DNA of 64,000 bases from Streptococcus infantarius subsp. infantarius ATCC BAA-102. Lineage in GTDB: Bacteria > Bacillota > Bacilli > Lactobacillales > Streptococcaceae. The notes under the pieces are model-generated. The model saw only the letters and a list, made by a program, of their open reading frames with translations. It ran no database searches and was not told where the DNA came from. Shown here in pieces: positions 42,474 to 51,611 of this stretch (positions are counted from its first letter, which is position 1; each line of letters begins with the position of its first letter). The position numbers and the translations under genes are program-made. The DNA is taken from the NCBI RefSeq assembly GCF_000154985.1, contig NZ_DS572693.1:124001-188000 (forward strand), read 5' to 3'.

Positions 42474-44392
42474 TGATTATTTTACAAGGAAACAAAATTG
42501 AACGCTCATTTTCGGGCGATGTCTTATTTGACAATATTAATATTCAAGTTGATGAAAAAGACCGCATTGCGCTTGTTGGGCGAAATGGTGCTGGTAAATC
42601 AACTTTGCTTAAAATTTTAGTCGGTGAAGAAGCGCCAACATCAGGTGAAATCAATACAAAACGTGACTTAAGTTTGTCATATTTGGCGCAAGATAGCCGT
42701 TTTGAGTCAGAAAATACCATTTTTGATGAAATGTTGCACGTTTTTGATGATGTGCGTAGCATGGAATCTCGTCTTCGTAAGATGGAAATGCAAATGGCAG
42801 AGCTAACAGGTGATGCTTTTGATAAATTGATGTCGGATTACGACCGTTTATCAGAAGAATTTCGTGTTAAAGGTGGATTCACTTACGAGGCAGAAATTAA
42901 AGCCATTTTGAATGGGTTCAAATTTGATGAATCGATGTGGCAAATGAAGATTTCTGAGTTGTCTGGTGGGCAAAATACGCGCTTGGCTCTTGCTAAAATG
43001 TTGCTTGAAAAGCCTGAACTTCTTGTACTTGACGAACCAACCAACCACTTGGACATTGAAACCATTGCTTGGCTTGAAAATTACTTAGTCAACTATCAAG
43101 GCGCTTTGATTATTGTCAGTCACGACCGTTACTTCCTTGATAAAGTTGCAACAGTGACGCTTGATTTGACAAAACATTCGCTTGATCGATACGTTGGTAA
43201 CTATTCTAAATTTATGGATTTGAAGGCTGAGAAATTAGCGCTCGAAGCCAAAAATTATGAAAAACAAGCGAAAGAAATTGCTAAGTTGGAAGACTTTGTG
43301 CAACGTAACCTTGTTCGTGCTTCAACGACAAAACGTGCTCAAGCCCGCCGCAAACAATTAGAAAAAATGGAACGCTTGGACAAGCCATTAGCTGGACAAA
43401 AATCAGCTAACATGACTTTCCATGCTGATAAAGTGTCAGGAAATGTTGTTTTAACAGTAACTGATGCGGCGATTGGTTACGATGATCAAATCTTGTCAGA
43501 GCCAATCAACATTGATGTCAAGAAATTTGATGCCATTGCCATCGTTGGACCAAATGGTATTGGAAAATCAACTTTGATTAAATCAATTGTGGGTCAGATT
43601 CCATTTATTAAAGGAACATCAACTTACGGTGCTAATGTCGAGGTTGGTTACTATGACCAAACGCAATCAAATTTGACACGTACCAATACCGTTCTTGATG
43701 AGTTGTGGAATGATTTCTCAACTACACCTGAAGTAGAAATCAGAAATCGTCTAGGAGCCTTCCTTTTCTCAGGTGATGACGTTAAAAAATCAGTCAGCAT
43801 GCTTTCAGGTGGCGAACGAGCTCGTCTTTTGTTAGCAAAATTGTCAATGCAAAACAACAATTTCCTTATCCTTGATGAACCAACCAACCACTTGGATATT
43901 GACAGTAAGGAAGTTCTGGAAGATGCCTTGATTGATTTTGACGGCACGCTTTTATTTGTCAGCCACGACCGTTATTTCATTAACCGTGTAGCGACAAAAG
44001 TGCTTGAAATCTCCGAAGAAGGCTCAACCCTTTATCTTGGCGATTATGATTATTACCTTGAGAAAAAAGCAGAGCTGGAAGAATTGGCTCGCATGAAGGA
44101 AGAAGAAGCGCAAGAAAGAACAACTGTAGTCGATGAAAAAGTGCCAGCTAATGATTATCAAGCGCAAAAAGCCAATCAAAAAGAACTTCGCAAACTCACA
44201 CGTCGCATCACTGAAATTGAAAATCAATTAGAAGAGATTGAAGCGCGTGAAGAGGAAATCAACCAAGTCATGCTTGCTACAAATGAAGCGAGCGAGCTAA
44301 TTGATTTGCAAAAAGAACTCGATGAACTAACTGAACAACAAGAAACCCTCATGTTAGAATGGGAAGAACTCAGCGAAAAAGTTGAGGGGTAA
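42473..44392 (+). CDS. ABC-F family ATPase, translation factor type
   Basis: The 639-residue protein has two ATPase domains and no membrane segment. Walker A motifs are GRNGAGKSTLL and GPNGIGKSTLI, the signatures LSGGQNTRLALAKML and LSGGERARLLLAKLS, and the Walker B sites LLVLDEPTNHLD and FLILDEPTNHLD. A basic linker (about 240-310) lies between, and a coiled-coil C-terminus (about 540-639) follows. ABC-F proteins bind the ribosomal E site and help stalled or drug-bound ribosomes; this one resembles the housekeeping YdiF/Uup-like group. The start MIILQGNKIERSF is as usual for the family, although no ribosome site precedes it. Confidence 0.9.
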   Translation: MIILQGNKIERSFSGDVLFDNINIQVDEKDRIALVGRNGAGKSTLLKILVGEEAPTSGEINTKRDLSLSYLAQDSRFESENTIFDEMLHVFDDVRSMESRLRKMEMQMAELTGDAFDKLMSDYDRLSEEFRVKGGFTYEAEIKAILNGFKFDESMWQMKISELSGGQNTRLALAKMLLEKPELLVLDEPTNHLDIETIAWLENYLVNYQGALIIVSHDRYFLDKVATVTLDLTKHSLDRYVGNYSKFMDLKAEKLALEAKNYEKQAKEIAKLEDFVQRNLVRASTTKRAQARRKQLEKMERLDKPLAGQKSANMTFHADKVSGNVVLTVTDAAIGYDDQILSEPINIDVKKFDAIAIVGPNGIGKSTLIKSIVGQIPFIKGTSTYGANVEVGYYDQTQSNLTRTNTVLDELWNDFSTTPEVEIRNRLGAFLFSGDDVKKSVSMLSGGERARLLLAKLSMQNNNFLILDEPTNHLDIDSKEVLEDALIDFDGTLLFVSHDRYFINRVATKVLEISEEGSTLYLGDYDYYLEKKAELEELARMKEEEAQERTTVVDEKVPANDYQAQKANQKELRKLTRRITEIENQLEEIEAREEEINQVMLATNEASELIDLQKELDELTEQQETLMLEWEELSEKVEG

Positions 44393-44401
44393 ATGTAAGA
44401 T

Positions 44402-44430
44402 AGTCTGTTTTGAATCAAAACAGGCTTTTA
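44402..44430 (+). terminator. Terminator of the ABC-F gene
   Basis: CTGTTTTG (44405-44412) pairs with CAAAACAG (44416-44423) around AAT, extended by three outer pairs, then TTTT. Confidence 0.75.
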
Positions 44431-44462
44431 TTGATTTTTAAAAAAATTACAATAGCAGGCTA

Positions 44463-44490
44463 TTGACTTTTTGACTCAAAGTTTTATAAT
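44463..44490 (+). promoter_or_regulatory. Promoter of the marR-ABC exporter operon
   Basis: TTGACT (44463-44468), 16-bp spacer, TATAAT (44485-44490), giving a leader of nearly 100 bases. Confidence 0.7.
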
Positions 44491-44517
44491 AATTAATGGA
44501 ATAAAATGGAATGTTTA

Positions 44518-44577
44518 GCAAACTTTAAAAAATAGTCTACAAATTCTGACGGATGTTTTTTAGGGACTTGCTTTTTT
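44518..44577 (+). terminator. Possible attenuator in the exporter operon leader
   Basis: GCAA and AAAAAA at 44518-44533 can pair with TTTTTTA and TTGC at 44556-44571, followed by six T, all inside the leader just before the marR ribosome site. The stem is AT-rich with mismatches, so this is tentative. Confidence 0.35.
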
Positions 44578-44593
44578 ATTGTCGGAGGTAACT

Positions 44594-45040
44594 ATGAATC
44601 CTAAAAATGCTCCATATGGTTGGCTTGTTAAGCGAATTGCGCATCGTTTGGAACAAAACATGAATAATTTCTTAAAGCCTTATAATATCACCATTATGCA
44701 ATCTTGGGTGTTGTTGTATTTAAAAGATGATAAGGATTGTTGTACTTATAAGGAATTAGAGAGAGAATTTGAAGTGTCGCAACCAACCATGGCTGGGATT
44801 ATCTCGCGTTTGGAACAAAAGGAATTAGTTATTACAGGTCAGAATGACAAGGACAAGCGTATCAAGAAAGTGCGCATTTCTGATAAGGGACTTGACTTGA
44901 TTATTCTTGTGTGTGATCATTTGCAGGAATCAGAAGACGATATTATCAGAGGCTTTTTTGATAAAGAACAAGAAACATTTCATTCTTTGCTCGAACGAGC
45001 ATATTATAATGTTGTAGAAAGAGGTGACGAGAATGATTAA
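44594..45040 (+). CDS. MarR family transcriptional regulator
   Basis: The 148-residue protein has the winged-helix MarR core: YKELEREFEVSQPTMAGIISRLEQKELV (recognition region about 52-79) and the wing DKDKRIKKVRISDKG. Cys-Cys at about residue 50 could allow redox sensing, but this is speculative. CGGAGGTAAC precedes ATG 44594. It overlaps the following exporter gene by eight bases and probably represses the operon until a drug or fatty compound binds. Confidence 0.88.
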   Translation: MNPKNAPYGWLVKRIAHRLEQNMNNFLKPYNITIMQSWVLLYLKDDKDCCTYKELEREFEVSQPTMAGIISRLEQKELVITGQNDKDKRIKKVRISDKGLDLIILVCDHLQESEDDIIRGFFDKEQETFHSLLERAYYNVVERGDEND

Positions 45041-46784
45041 AACTCTTTTAGCTCAAGTCAAGGAGTATAAGACACCATCTTTACTTGCTCCTTTGTGTGC
45101 AGCTTTAGAGGTTTTCTTCGATATGTCAATCCCTTTTGTCATTGCTAAGTTAATTGACCAAGGGGTACAAGCTGGGAACTTGGCTGTTGCCATGAAGTAT
45201 GGAATCTTGATGTTGGTTCTTGCCACATGTGGTTTAATAACTGGTTTCTTGGCTGGTAAATTCGCTGCGCAAGCCTCAGCAGGATTTGCCGCTAATTTGC
45301 GTGAAGGAATGTATGATAATATTCAAACCTTTGCCTTTTCAAATATTGATAAATACAGTACAGCTGGTCTTGTCACTCGTATGACAACAGACGTTACAAA
45401 TGTGCAAAATGCTTATCAAATGATTATTCGTATTGTTGTGCGTGCACCGCTGACAATCGTTGTTAGTATGATTATGTGTTTTGTGGTGGACCAACGTTTG
45501 AGTTTGATTTTCCTTGCGGCTGTCTTGATTTTAGGAGCATCGCTTCTATTTATCATGCGTAAGGCTATGACAAGTTTCAATTACGTTTTCCGTAAATACG
45601 ATGATTTGAATTCCAGCGTTCAGGAAAATATTTCTGCCATTCGTGTGGTTAAAGCATTTGTACGTGAAAAATATGAAAATAAAAAATTTACGAAGGCTGC
45701 TGAAAATATTTACCGTTTATTTGTTAAAGCAGAAAAAATCATCATTTTCAACGTGCCAGTTATGATGTTTATCATCTTTGGTTGTATCATCTGTTTATCA
45801 TGGTTTGGAGCACAATTCATCGTTGGTGGTACACTGACAACGGGTGAATTGACATCCCTGATGTCTTACATCTTTGCCATGATGATGTCTCTTATGATGT
45901 TGTCAATGATTATGGTTATGGTTTCAATGAGTACAGCCAGTGCCGAACGTATTGCAGAAGTGCTTAATGAAAAAGCTGATATCGTGAATCCTGAAAATCC
46001 ATTGATGGAAGTTCCAAATGGAAACATTGAATTTAACCACGTGCATTTTTCATACAAACACGGTGGTGGAGAAGAAGTGTTATCTGACATTGACCTTAGT
46101 GTCAAATCTGGTGAAATCATCGGTGTTATTGGTGGTACTGGTTCTGGTAAGACATCATTTGCTAACTTGATTTCTCGTCTTTATGATGTGGATGCAGGGT
46201 CAGTTAAAGTTGGCGGACACGATGTTCGCGAATACGATTTGGAAGTTCTTCGTGACCAAGTTGCCGTAGTGCTTCAAAAAAATGTCCTTTTCTCAGGAAC
46301 TATTCTTGATAACCTTCGTTGGGGAAATGAAAATGCGACTGACGAAGAATGTATGGAAGCTTGTCGCCAAGCTTGTGCAGACGAATTTATCGAACGTTTC
46401 CCTGACAAATACAATACATGGATTGAACAAGGCGGAAGCAACGTCTCTGGTGGTCAAAAGCAACGTCTTTGTATCGCTCGCGCATTGCTTAAAAAACCAA
46501 AAGTTTTGATTTTGGATGATTCAACAAGTGCCGTGGATACTGCCACAGATGCCAATATCCGTCGTTCATTTGAAGAAACAATTCCAGGAACAACAAAAAT
46601 TATCATTGCACAACGTATTTCAAGTGTGCAACATGCTGATAAGATTTTGGTGCTTGATGATGGTAAAATCTCAGGCTTTGCTAGCCACGATGAATTATTA
46701 CAAACAAACGCTATCTACCGTGAAATCAATGAGGTTCAACAACAAGGTAGGGGTGATTTTGATGAGGAAGGAGGTAATAACTAA
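45033..46784 (+). CDS. ABC exporter half-transporter, subunit 1
   Basis: The 583-residue protein has six membrane segments in the first 310 residues, then an ATPase with Walker A GGTGSGKTS, signature VSGGQKQR and Walker B VLILDDSTSAVDT. The Asp-Asp in place of Asp-Glu marks a degenerate site, as in the first partner of heterodimeric exporters. The start at 45033 has AGAGGTG upstream. The partner begins at the same base as the last base of this stop codon (TAATG). Confidence 0.9.
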   Translation: MIKTLLAQVKEYKTPSLLAPLCAALEVFFDMSIPFVIAKLIDQGVQAGNLAVAMKYGILMLVLATCGLITGFLAGKFAAQASAGFAANLREGMYDNIQTFAFSNIDKYSTAGLVTRMTTDVTNVQNAYQMIIRIVVRAPLTIVVSMIMCFVVDQRLSLIFLAAVLILGASLLFIMRKAMTSFNYVFRKYDDLNSSVQENISAIRVVKAFVREKYENKKFTKAAENIYRLFVKAEKIIIFNVPVMMFIIFGCIICLSWFGAQFIVGGTLTTGELTSLMSYIFAMMMSLMMLSMIMVMVSMSTASAERIAEVLNEKADIVNPENPLMEVPNGNIEFNHVHFSYKHGGGEEVLSDIDLSVKSGEIIGVIGGTGSGKTSFANLISRLYDVDAGSVKVGGHDVREYDLEVLRDQVAVVLQKNVLFSGTILDNLRWGNENATDEECMEACRQACADEFIERFPDKYNTWIEQGGSNVSGGQKQRLCIARALLKKPKVLILDDSTSAVDTATDANIRRSFEETIPGTTKIIIAQRISSVQHADKILVLDDGKISGFASHDELLQTNAIYREINEVQQQGRGDFDEEGGNN

Positions 46785-48661
46785 TGTCTCAACCTAAAAA
46801 AGAAGTGAACAAACAAGCCACACTAAAACGTGTTTTGGCTTATGTGATTAAGAATTATAAATGGCGTTTCATGGCTGTTTTCGTCTTGATTTTGATTGCT
46901 GCGCTTTGTATGGTTCGTTTTAGTTTGTTCATGCAAACCTTGATTGATAGTTATGTCACACCTCTTTTGGCTGCTAAAAATCCTGACTTTTCTGGTTTAG
47001 CGCATGCTATTTTCCAACTAATCATTATTGGGATTATTGGGGTAGCAAGTACTTACACTTATAACCGTTTGATGGTTTATGTGGGACAAGGAACAATGCG
47101 TCGTATTCGTATTGACCTCTTTACGCACATGGAAAGCTTACCAATCAAGTACTTTGATACGCATGCTCACGGGGACATCATGTCAATTTATACCAATGAC
47201 GTTGATACTCTTCGTCAATTGATTGGACAAAGTATACCGCAAGTGGTCAACTCAAGCTTTTCGATTTTGACAACTTTTGTCAGCATGTTAGTTCTAAATG
47301 TGCCATTATCAGCCTTGTCAGTTTTCATGGTTATTGTTTTACTTTATGTAGCTCGTAAAATCGCTGCGCAATCATCAAAATATTTCCATGACCAACAAAA
47401 TGACCTCGGTCGCGTTAATGGTTTCATCGAAGAAATGATGGATGGTCAAAAAGTCGTTAAAGTCTTTAACCACGAAGAACGTGCTAAAGAAGATTTCCGC
47501 AAACTCAACCAAGAACTCCGTCATTCGGCTACGAATGCCAATATTTTTGCCAATATCTTGATGCCAGTATCTGCTAACATTGGACACATTTCATATGTTC
47601 TTTGTGCTATGCTTGGTGCAGCTTTGGCACTTCATGGTTATGCTGGTTTGACTTTGGGAACTTTGGTTTCTTTTCTTGCATTGAACCGTGGATTTACTAA
47701 CCCAATCACGCAAATCAGCCAACAAATTAACTCAGTAGTTATGGCGATGGCTGGTGCCAATCGTGTCTTTAAACTGCTTGATGCTGAAATAGAGGTTGAT
47801 GAAGGTTATGTTGAATTGGTTAATGCTAAAGAAGATGCTGATGGAAATCTTCAAGAAGTTGAAGAAGCAACTGGTACATGGGCATGGAAACATCCACATG
47901 AAGATGGTACAGTGACTTATCACAAGCAAGAAGGTCGCGTGACTTTCACAGACGTTACCTTTGGATACAATGATGATAAGATGGTGCTTCATGACATCAA
48001 TCTTTTTGCAGAACCTGGCCAAAAGATTGCCTTTGTCGGTTCAACTGGTGCTGGTAAAACAACCATTACGAACTTGATTAACCGTTTCTACGATATCCAA
48101 GAAGGTAAGATTCATTACGATGGAATCAATATCCGTAAAATTAAAAAAGCAGATCTTCGTCGTAGTTTAGGGATTGTATTGCAAGATACCCACCTTTTCA
48201 CTGGTACAGTTATGGATAACATCCGTTACGGACGTTTAAATGCGACTGATGACGAATGTATCGATGCCGCAAAATTGGCAAATGCGCATGATTTCATTAA
48301 ACGCTTGCCTGAAGGTTACGATACTGTTTTGACAGGTGACGGAAGTAATCTTTCTCAAGGACAACGTCAATTGCTTGCGATTGCGCGTGCGGCTGTGGCT
48401 AATCCACCAGCTTTGATTCTTGACGAAGCAACTTCATCAATCGATACACGTACCGAAGTTCACGTTCAAGAAGGTATGGATGCTCTTATGAAAGGTCGTA
48501 CAACCTTTGTCATTGCCCACCGCTTATCAACGGTTCGCAATGCGGATTGTATCATGGTACTTGAACAAGGACACATCATCGAACGTGGTAATCACGACGA
48601 ATTAATTGCCCAAAAAGGACGTTACTACCAACTCTACACAGGTAACGCTATTAGTGAATAA
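46784..48661 (+). CDS. ABC exporter half-transporter, subunit 2
   Basis: The 625-residue partner has six membrane segments, an extra acidic insert (about 340-390, VEEATGTWAWKHPHEDGTV) before the ATPase, and consensus Walker A GSTGAGKTT, signature LSQGQRQ and Walker B LILDEATSSID. With intact Glu here and a degenerate site in subunit 1, the pair is a heterodimeric exporter of the BmrCD/PatAB/LmrCD kind, usually for drugs or lipids. The MarR regulator upstream supports multidrug efflux. Confidence 0.9.
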   Translation: MSQPKKEVNKQATLKRVLAYVIKNYKWRFMAVFVLILIAALCMVRFSLFMQTLIDSYVTPLLAAKNPDFSGLAHAIFQLIIIGIIGVASTYTYNRLMVYVGQGTMRRIRIDLFTHMESLPIKYFDTHAHGDIMSIYTNDVDTLRQLIGQSIPQVVNSSFSILTTFVSMLVLNVPLSALSVFMVIVLLYVARKIAAQSSKYFHDQQNDLGRVNGFIEEMMDGQKVVKVFNHEERAKEDFRKLNQELRHSATNANIFANILMPVSANIGHISYVLCAMLGAALALHGYAGLTLGTLVSFLALNRGFTNPITQISQQINSVVMAMAGANRVFKLLDAEIEVDEGYVELVNAKEDADGNLQEVEEATGTWAWKHPHEDGTVTYHKQEGRVTFTDVTFGYNDDKMVLHDINLFAEPGQKIAFVGSTGAGKTTITNLINRFYDIQEGKIHYDGINIRKIKKADLRRSLGIVLQDTHLFTGTVMDNIRYGRLNATDDECIDAAKLANAHDFIKRLPEGYDTVLTGDGSNLSQGQRQLLAIARAAVANPPALILDEATSSIDTRTEVHVQEGMDALMKGRTTFVIAHRLSTVRNADCIMVLEQGHIIERGNHDELIAQKGRYYQLYTGNAISE

Positions 48662-48950
48662 CATATTAAAACACTTTTTTGTAAGATGGCTCAGCCCTTT
48701 TGCAGGAGGTGTTTTTGTTAGTTTTTTTAGATTGATTTTTCAGGTAAAACGTTTAATTTTATTTTATGGCAAAAATCACTTACGAAGAAAATTTTTTAAG
48801 GTAGACTGAATCCTGTTGACTGTAAACTGGAGTTGATTGGAGAAGTGTTGGAGTAAAAAATCCATTCAGGCACTATCCTAGCGGAGGACATATTGTTGTA
48901 CGCCGACCTAGGTTGAGGGTTGATAAAAAATGAGATGAATGGAGAATAAA
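48662..48950 (+). other. Gene-free stretch before the DUF2798 gene, possible structured leader
   Basis: No gene or clear terminator is seen in these 289 bases. The first half is very AT-rich. Bases 48850-48925 are much richer in G and C than their surroundings, and CCTAG (48877) can pair with CTAGG (48909). A TTGACT (48815-48820) has no good -10 at the normal spacing. A structured 5' leader is possible but not shown. Confidence 0.3.
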
Positions 48951-49205
48951 ATGCCTCGTAATTTTAAAGAAGCAATGGTATTTACGTGTTTGATGTGTGG
49001 AATGATGGTTTTTGGAATGAGTATGTGGAACTTGTTCGTTGCAGGAGCTTTTTCTTGGAAACATGTCTTTTTGGGATTCATTCCAGGGTTTATCGTTGCT
49101 TTCATTTTAGATACTTTAATCGTTGGTCCAATTGCGCGTTTCTTTCTCGGAGAAATTCAAAAACAAGGAATTTTAGCAGAAGTGCCTGTCGAAGTAAAAG
49201 AATAA
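48951..49205 (+). CDS. DUF2798-type small membrane protein
   Basis: The 84-residue protein has two membrane segments (about 9-30 and 37-62), GMSMWNLFVAG between them and PGFIVAFILDTLIVGPIARF in the second. This matches the DUF2798 family of two-helix proteins of unknown function. ATG 48951 is chosen, with GGAG 6 bases upstream. A strong terminator follows within four bases. Confidence 0.78.
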   Translation: MPRNFKEAMVFTCLMCGMMVFGMSMWNLFVAGAFSWKHVFLGFIPGFIVAFILDTLIVGPIARFFLGEIQKQGILAEVPVEVKE

Positions 49206-49208
49206 AGT

Positions 49209-49239
49209 AAAAGCTGGAAGGTATCTTCCAGCTTTTTTT
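49209..49239. terminator. Terminator between the DUF2798 and arsR-type genes
   Basis: AAAAGCTGGAAG (49209-49220) pairs with CTTCCAGCTTTT (49225-49236) around GTAT. The A and T ends let it serve both converging genes. Confidence 0.88.
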
Positions 49240-49242
49240 GAA

Positions 49243-49542
49243 TTATAAGTTATTAATCAAATTTGTTAACGAATATTTCTCAAGGGTTTCATGATTTAAA
49301 CGAACAAATTTATTTTGTCCAGCTTTTCGAGTGATAGTAAGTCCAGCTTCGCGAAGAGTTTTAAAGTGATAAGAGACAGCAGACTTGCTCATACCAAGCA
49401 ATTCACCAACTTCTCCACACCCAAGCTCACTTTCTCTCTTCGATAAGATACGAAGAATATTTAATCTGACTGGATCAGCTAAGGCTTTAAAAATTTTGAT
49501 TAAATCTTCATCATTATAGTTAGAATATTGTTCAATAGTCAT
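49243..49542 (-). CDS. ArsR family transcriptional regulator
   Basis: The 99-residue winged-helix protein has LADPVRLNILRILSKRE, then CGEVGELLGMSKSAVSYHFKTLREAGL (about 42-68), the ArsR recognition region. The metal motif ELCVC is not present: ESELGCGEV has one Cys only, so an organic or redox signal is as likely as a metal. It is divergent from the broken MFS pump at 49772, which it probably controlled, and the region between has palindromes. Confidence 0.87.
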   Translation of the reverse strand: MTIEQYSNYNDEDLIKIFKALADPVRLNILRILSKRESELGCGEVGELLGMSKSAVSYHFKTLREAGLTITRKAGQNKFVRLNHETLEKYSLTNLINNL

Positions 49543-49614
49543 ACGAAAATTGTACTATCGGAAGTTTTATTTGTCAATTTATTAAGTGTTTTTTTAATTT
49601 TCTGAAAATAAATC

Positions 49615-49671
49615 TTGACAGTATTTCCTTTGAGTAGTAATATATTACATAATATTTCAAAAGTCTTTGAA
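49615..49671 (+). promoter_or_regulatory. Promoter and operators of the broken MFS pump
   Basis: Consensus TTGACA (49615-49620), 17-bp spacer, TAATAT (49638-49643). TAATATATTA is a palindrome at 49638-49647 over the -10, and TTCAAA/TTTGAA (49656-49671) is a second dyad. Both are candidate ArsR sites. Confidence 0.6.
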
Positions 49672-49771
49672 CTATTGAATTATAGCGAGAGGAGATTGCA
49701 AATTTTTGATTGCTGGGTGATGCTGATAATATCAGCTTGTTTTTCAATTAATAGAAAGTGTGATTTAAAAA

Positions 49772-50919
49772 ATGAAAAAATATGCTTCCATGTTCTTTTT
49801 AACAATGTTCATCATTGGAACAGATACGTTTTTGATTTCTCCATTGTTAACGACTTTATCTAGTCTTTATCATATTGATACGTCAATTTCTGGCTGGATG
49901 GTTAGTGCGTATGCTATTGGTTATGCTCTATTTGCTTTGGTTTCAGGCCCAATTTCAGATGGAAGAGATCGAAAAAAAGTGATGGTCTATTAGCCTTTAC
50001 GATTTCAACTTTTTTGTGTGGCTTTGCCAATTCATTTACTTTGATACTTTTGTTTCGTTTTTTGGCTGGGATTAGTGCCTCTTTTGTGACACCTCAAGTT
50101 TGGGCATTGATTCCAGTGGTGGTTGATAAAAAACACATTGTTCAGGTTATGGGTTATGCAACTGCTGGTTTATCTGTTTTTCAAATGACGGGTGTTCCAA
50201 TCGGTGGTTATCTGGCGGGAATTTCATGGCGTGCACCATTCATTACCATTTCAGCGGCTTCTTTGGTCTTATTACTTCTTATCAATTTTTGTATGCCAAA
50301 ATTGGAAATTGGAACGTGACATAGAATTTCCTTTACAGTAGCTTATAAAAATGTTTTAACGAATAAAAAATCCGTGTCTTATCTTCTAGCTTATTTTGTG
50401 TTTCAGACGGGCTCATTTACAGCAATCACTTTTATTGCGACTTAGTTTAATCATAGCTTTGGTTTGTCTTTAGCTAATATTAGTACAGCAATTATTGCTA
50501 TTGGTGCTGGTAATCTTGCTGGATCACTTTTGGGTAGTTATATTGTTAAACGTTTTGGCTTACAAAAGACATTTAAAACAGAACTGATGATACTTGTTAT
50601 TCTTTACGTGGCGCTGTTATTTGTTCATCATTTTTGGATGGTAGAAGTATTATTGACTATTATTTACGTGAACAATGGATTTATTTTCTCATTATTTATG
50701 ACGATATTGCAAAGTACTGTTGAAAATGCTCGAAGTACTATTTCGTCATTATCAAATGCCGTGATGTATTTGGGTGAAACCATTGCAGGGATTGTTGGTG
50801 GTATCTTATTTGAACAATTTACAGGATTTTCAGGAATTGCTGTTTTTGCAGCAGTAATGATTGCTCTTTCGTTGCTATTGTATTATCAAGCAGGAGCTTT
50901 TAAGAAGGTTGATAATTAA
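49772..50919 (+). pseudogene. MFS efflux transporter, broken by a frameshift and two stops
   Basis: Pieces at 49772-49993, about 49993-50319 and 50464-50919 together cover a 12-helix MFS pump (GPISDGRDRKKVMVY is the loop 2-3 motif; LCGFANSFTLILLFRFLAG follows in another frame). Lesions are a small deletion near 49990, TGA at 50317-50319 and TAG at 50443-50445; the reading frame between and after the two stops is otherwise open. Three separate lesions make this a real decaying gene rather than a sequencing slip. Its promoter and its ArsR regulator are still intact. Confidence 0.88.
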
Positions 50920-50947
50920 TGGTTCTTTGTTGTAACAAGGTGGGCAA

Positions 50948-51475
50948 ATGAAAAGAAATTTGAAAAAGGTTCTTAGTGATATTTTATTTCAAAATACTGG
51001 CTCGACTACTTCAATTTTAGAAGCAATAACAAATAAAAAGAATAAAAAGGTTGAAGTAGAAATAATTCAAGAACGTATTATTTGTGATAGAGACTATTCT
51101 ATTCGGTATAATTGGGGAGATTCTTTGATTTTGCAAGCTACAACATTAAAAGCTGGTGGTATTGTTATTTCAAATAATATTGTTATTTATGATGCTGATA
51201 AAGTAAATCAATTGGATGATTTTCATGTTCAGAATTGTTCAATACCGATTGGTAAAATTTTAGAAAAAATTGATAACAGGAGAGTAATAATTTTTTCTGG
51301 CCTAAAAAAACCGGCTTATATAAGCAAATACTGTAACTTTTTTAATCTAACAACTACAGAGTATCCAGTAAAAGAGTACCAAATTATACATGATGGTGAA
51401 GTTTATTTTCATATCATTGAGTTATATTTAGAAGAAAATTTACTTGATCTTTTGAATGATACGTTAATAATTTAG
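50948..51475 (+). CDS. Protein of unknown function, possibly chorismate lyase-like fold
   Basis: The 175-residue soluble protein is strongly AT-rich in its DNA. It has an N-terminal helix (LKKVLSDILFQNTGSTTSILEAI), strands VEVEIIQERII and DSLILQATTL, then CSIPIGKILEK, which resembles the PLGxIL turn of chorismate lyase/UTRA-type folds, and a final EYQIIHDGEVYFHIIELYL strand pair. The fold guess is weak. A ribosome site is weak too (AAGGTGGG). Nothing in its neighbours points to a function. Confidence 0.55.
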   Translation: MKRNLKKVLSDILFQNTGSTTSILEAITNKKNKKVEVEIIQERIICDRDYSIRYNWGDSLILQATTLKAGGIVISNNIVIYDADKVNQLDDFHVQNCSIPIGKILEKIDNRRVIIFSGLKKPAYISKYCNFFNLTTTEYPVKEYQIIHDGEVYFHIIELYLEENLLDLLNDTLII

Positions 51476-51611
51476 AGTATGTTTTTGTACACATATGAAA
51501 TGTCTGTTGAAAATGCTTTGAAAAGCTGACTTCATTTATCTCTTTATTTTTAAAAAGTAGTATAATGGCTTTAAGGAAGTGAAACCGTTTTTAGAAATCG
51601 AGGAACAAGTT

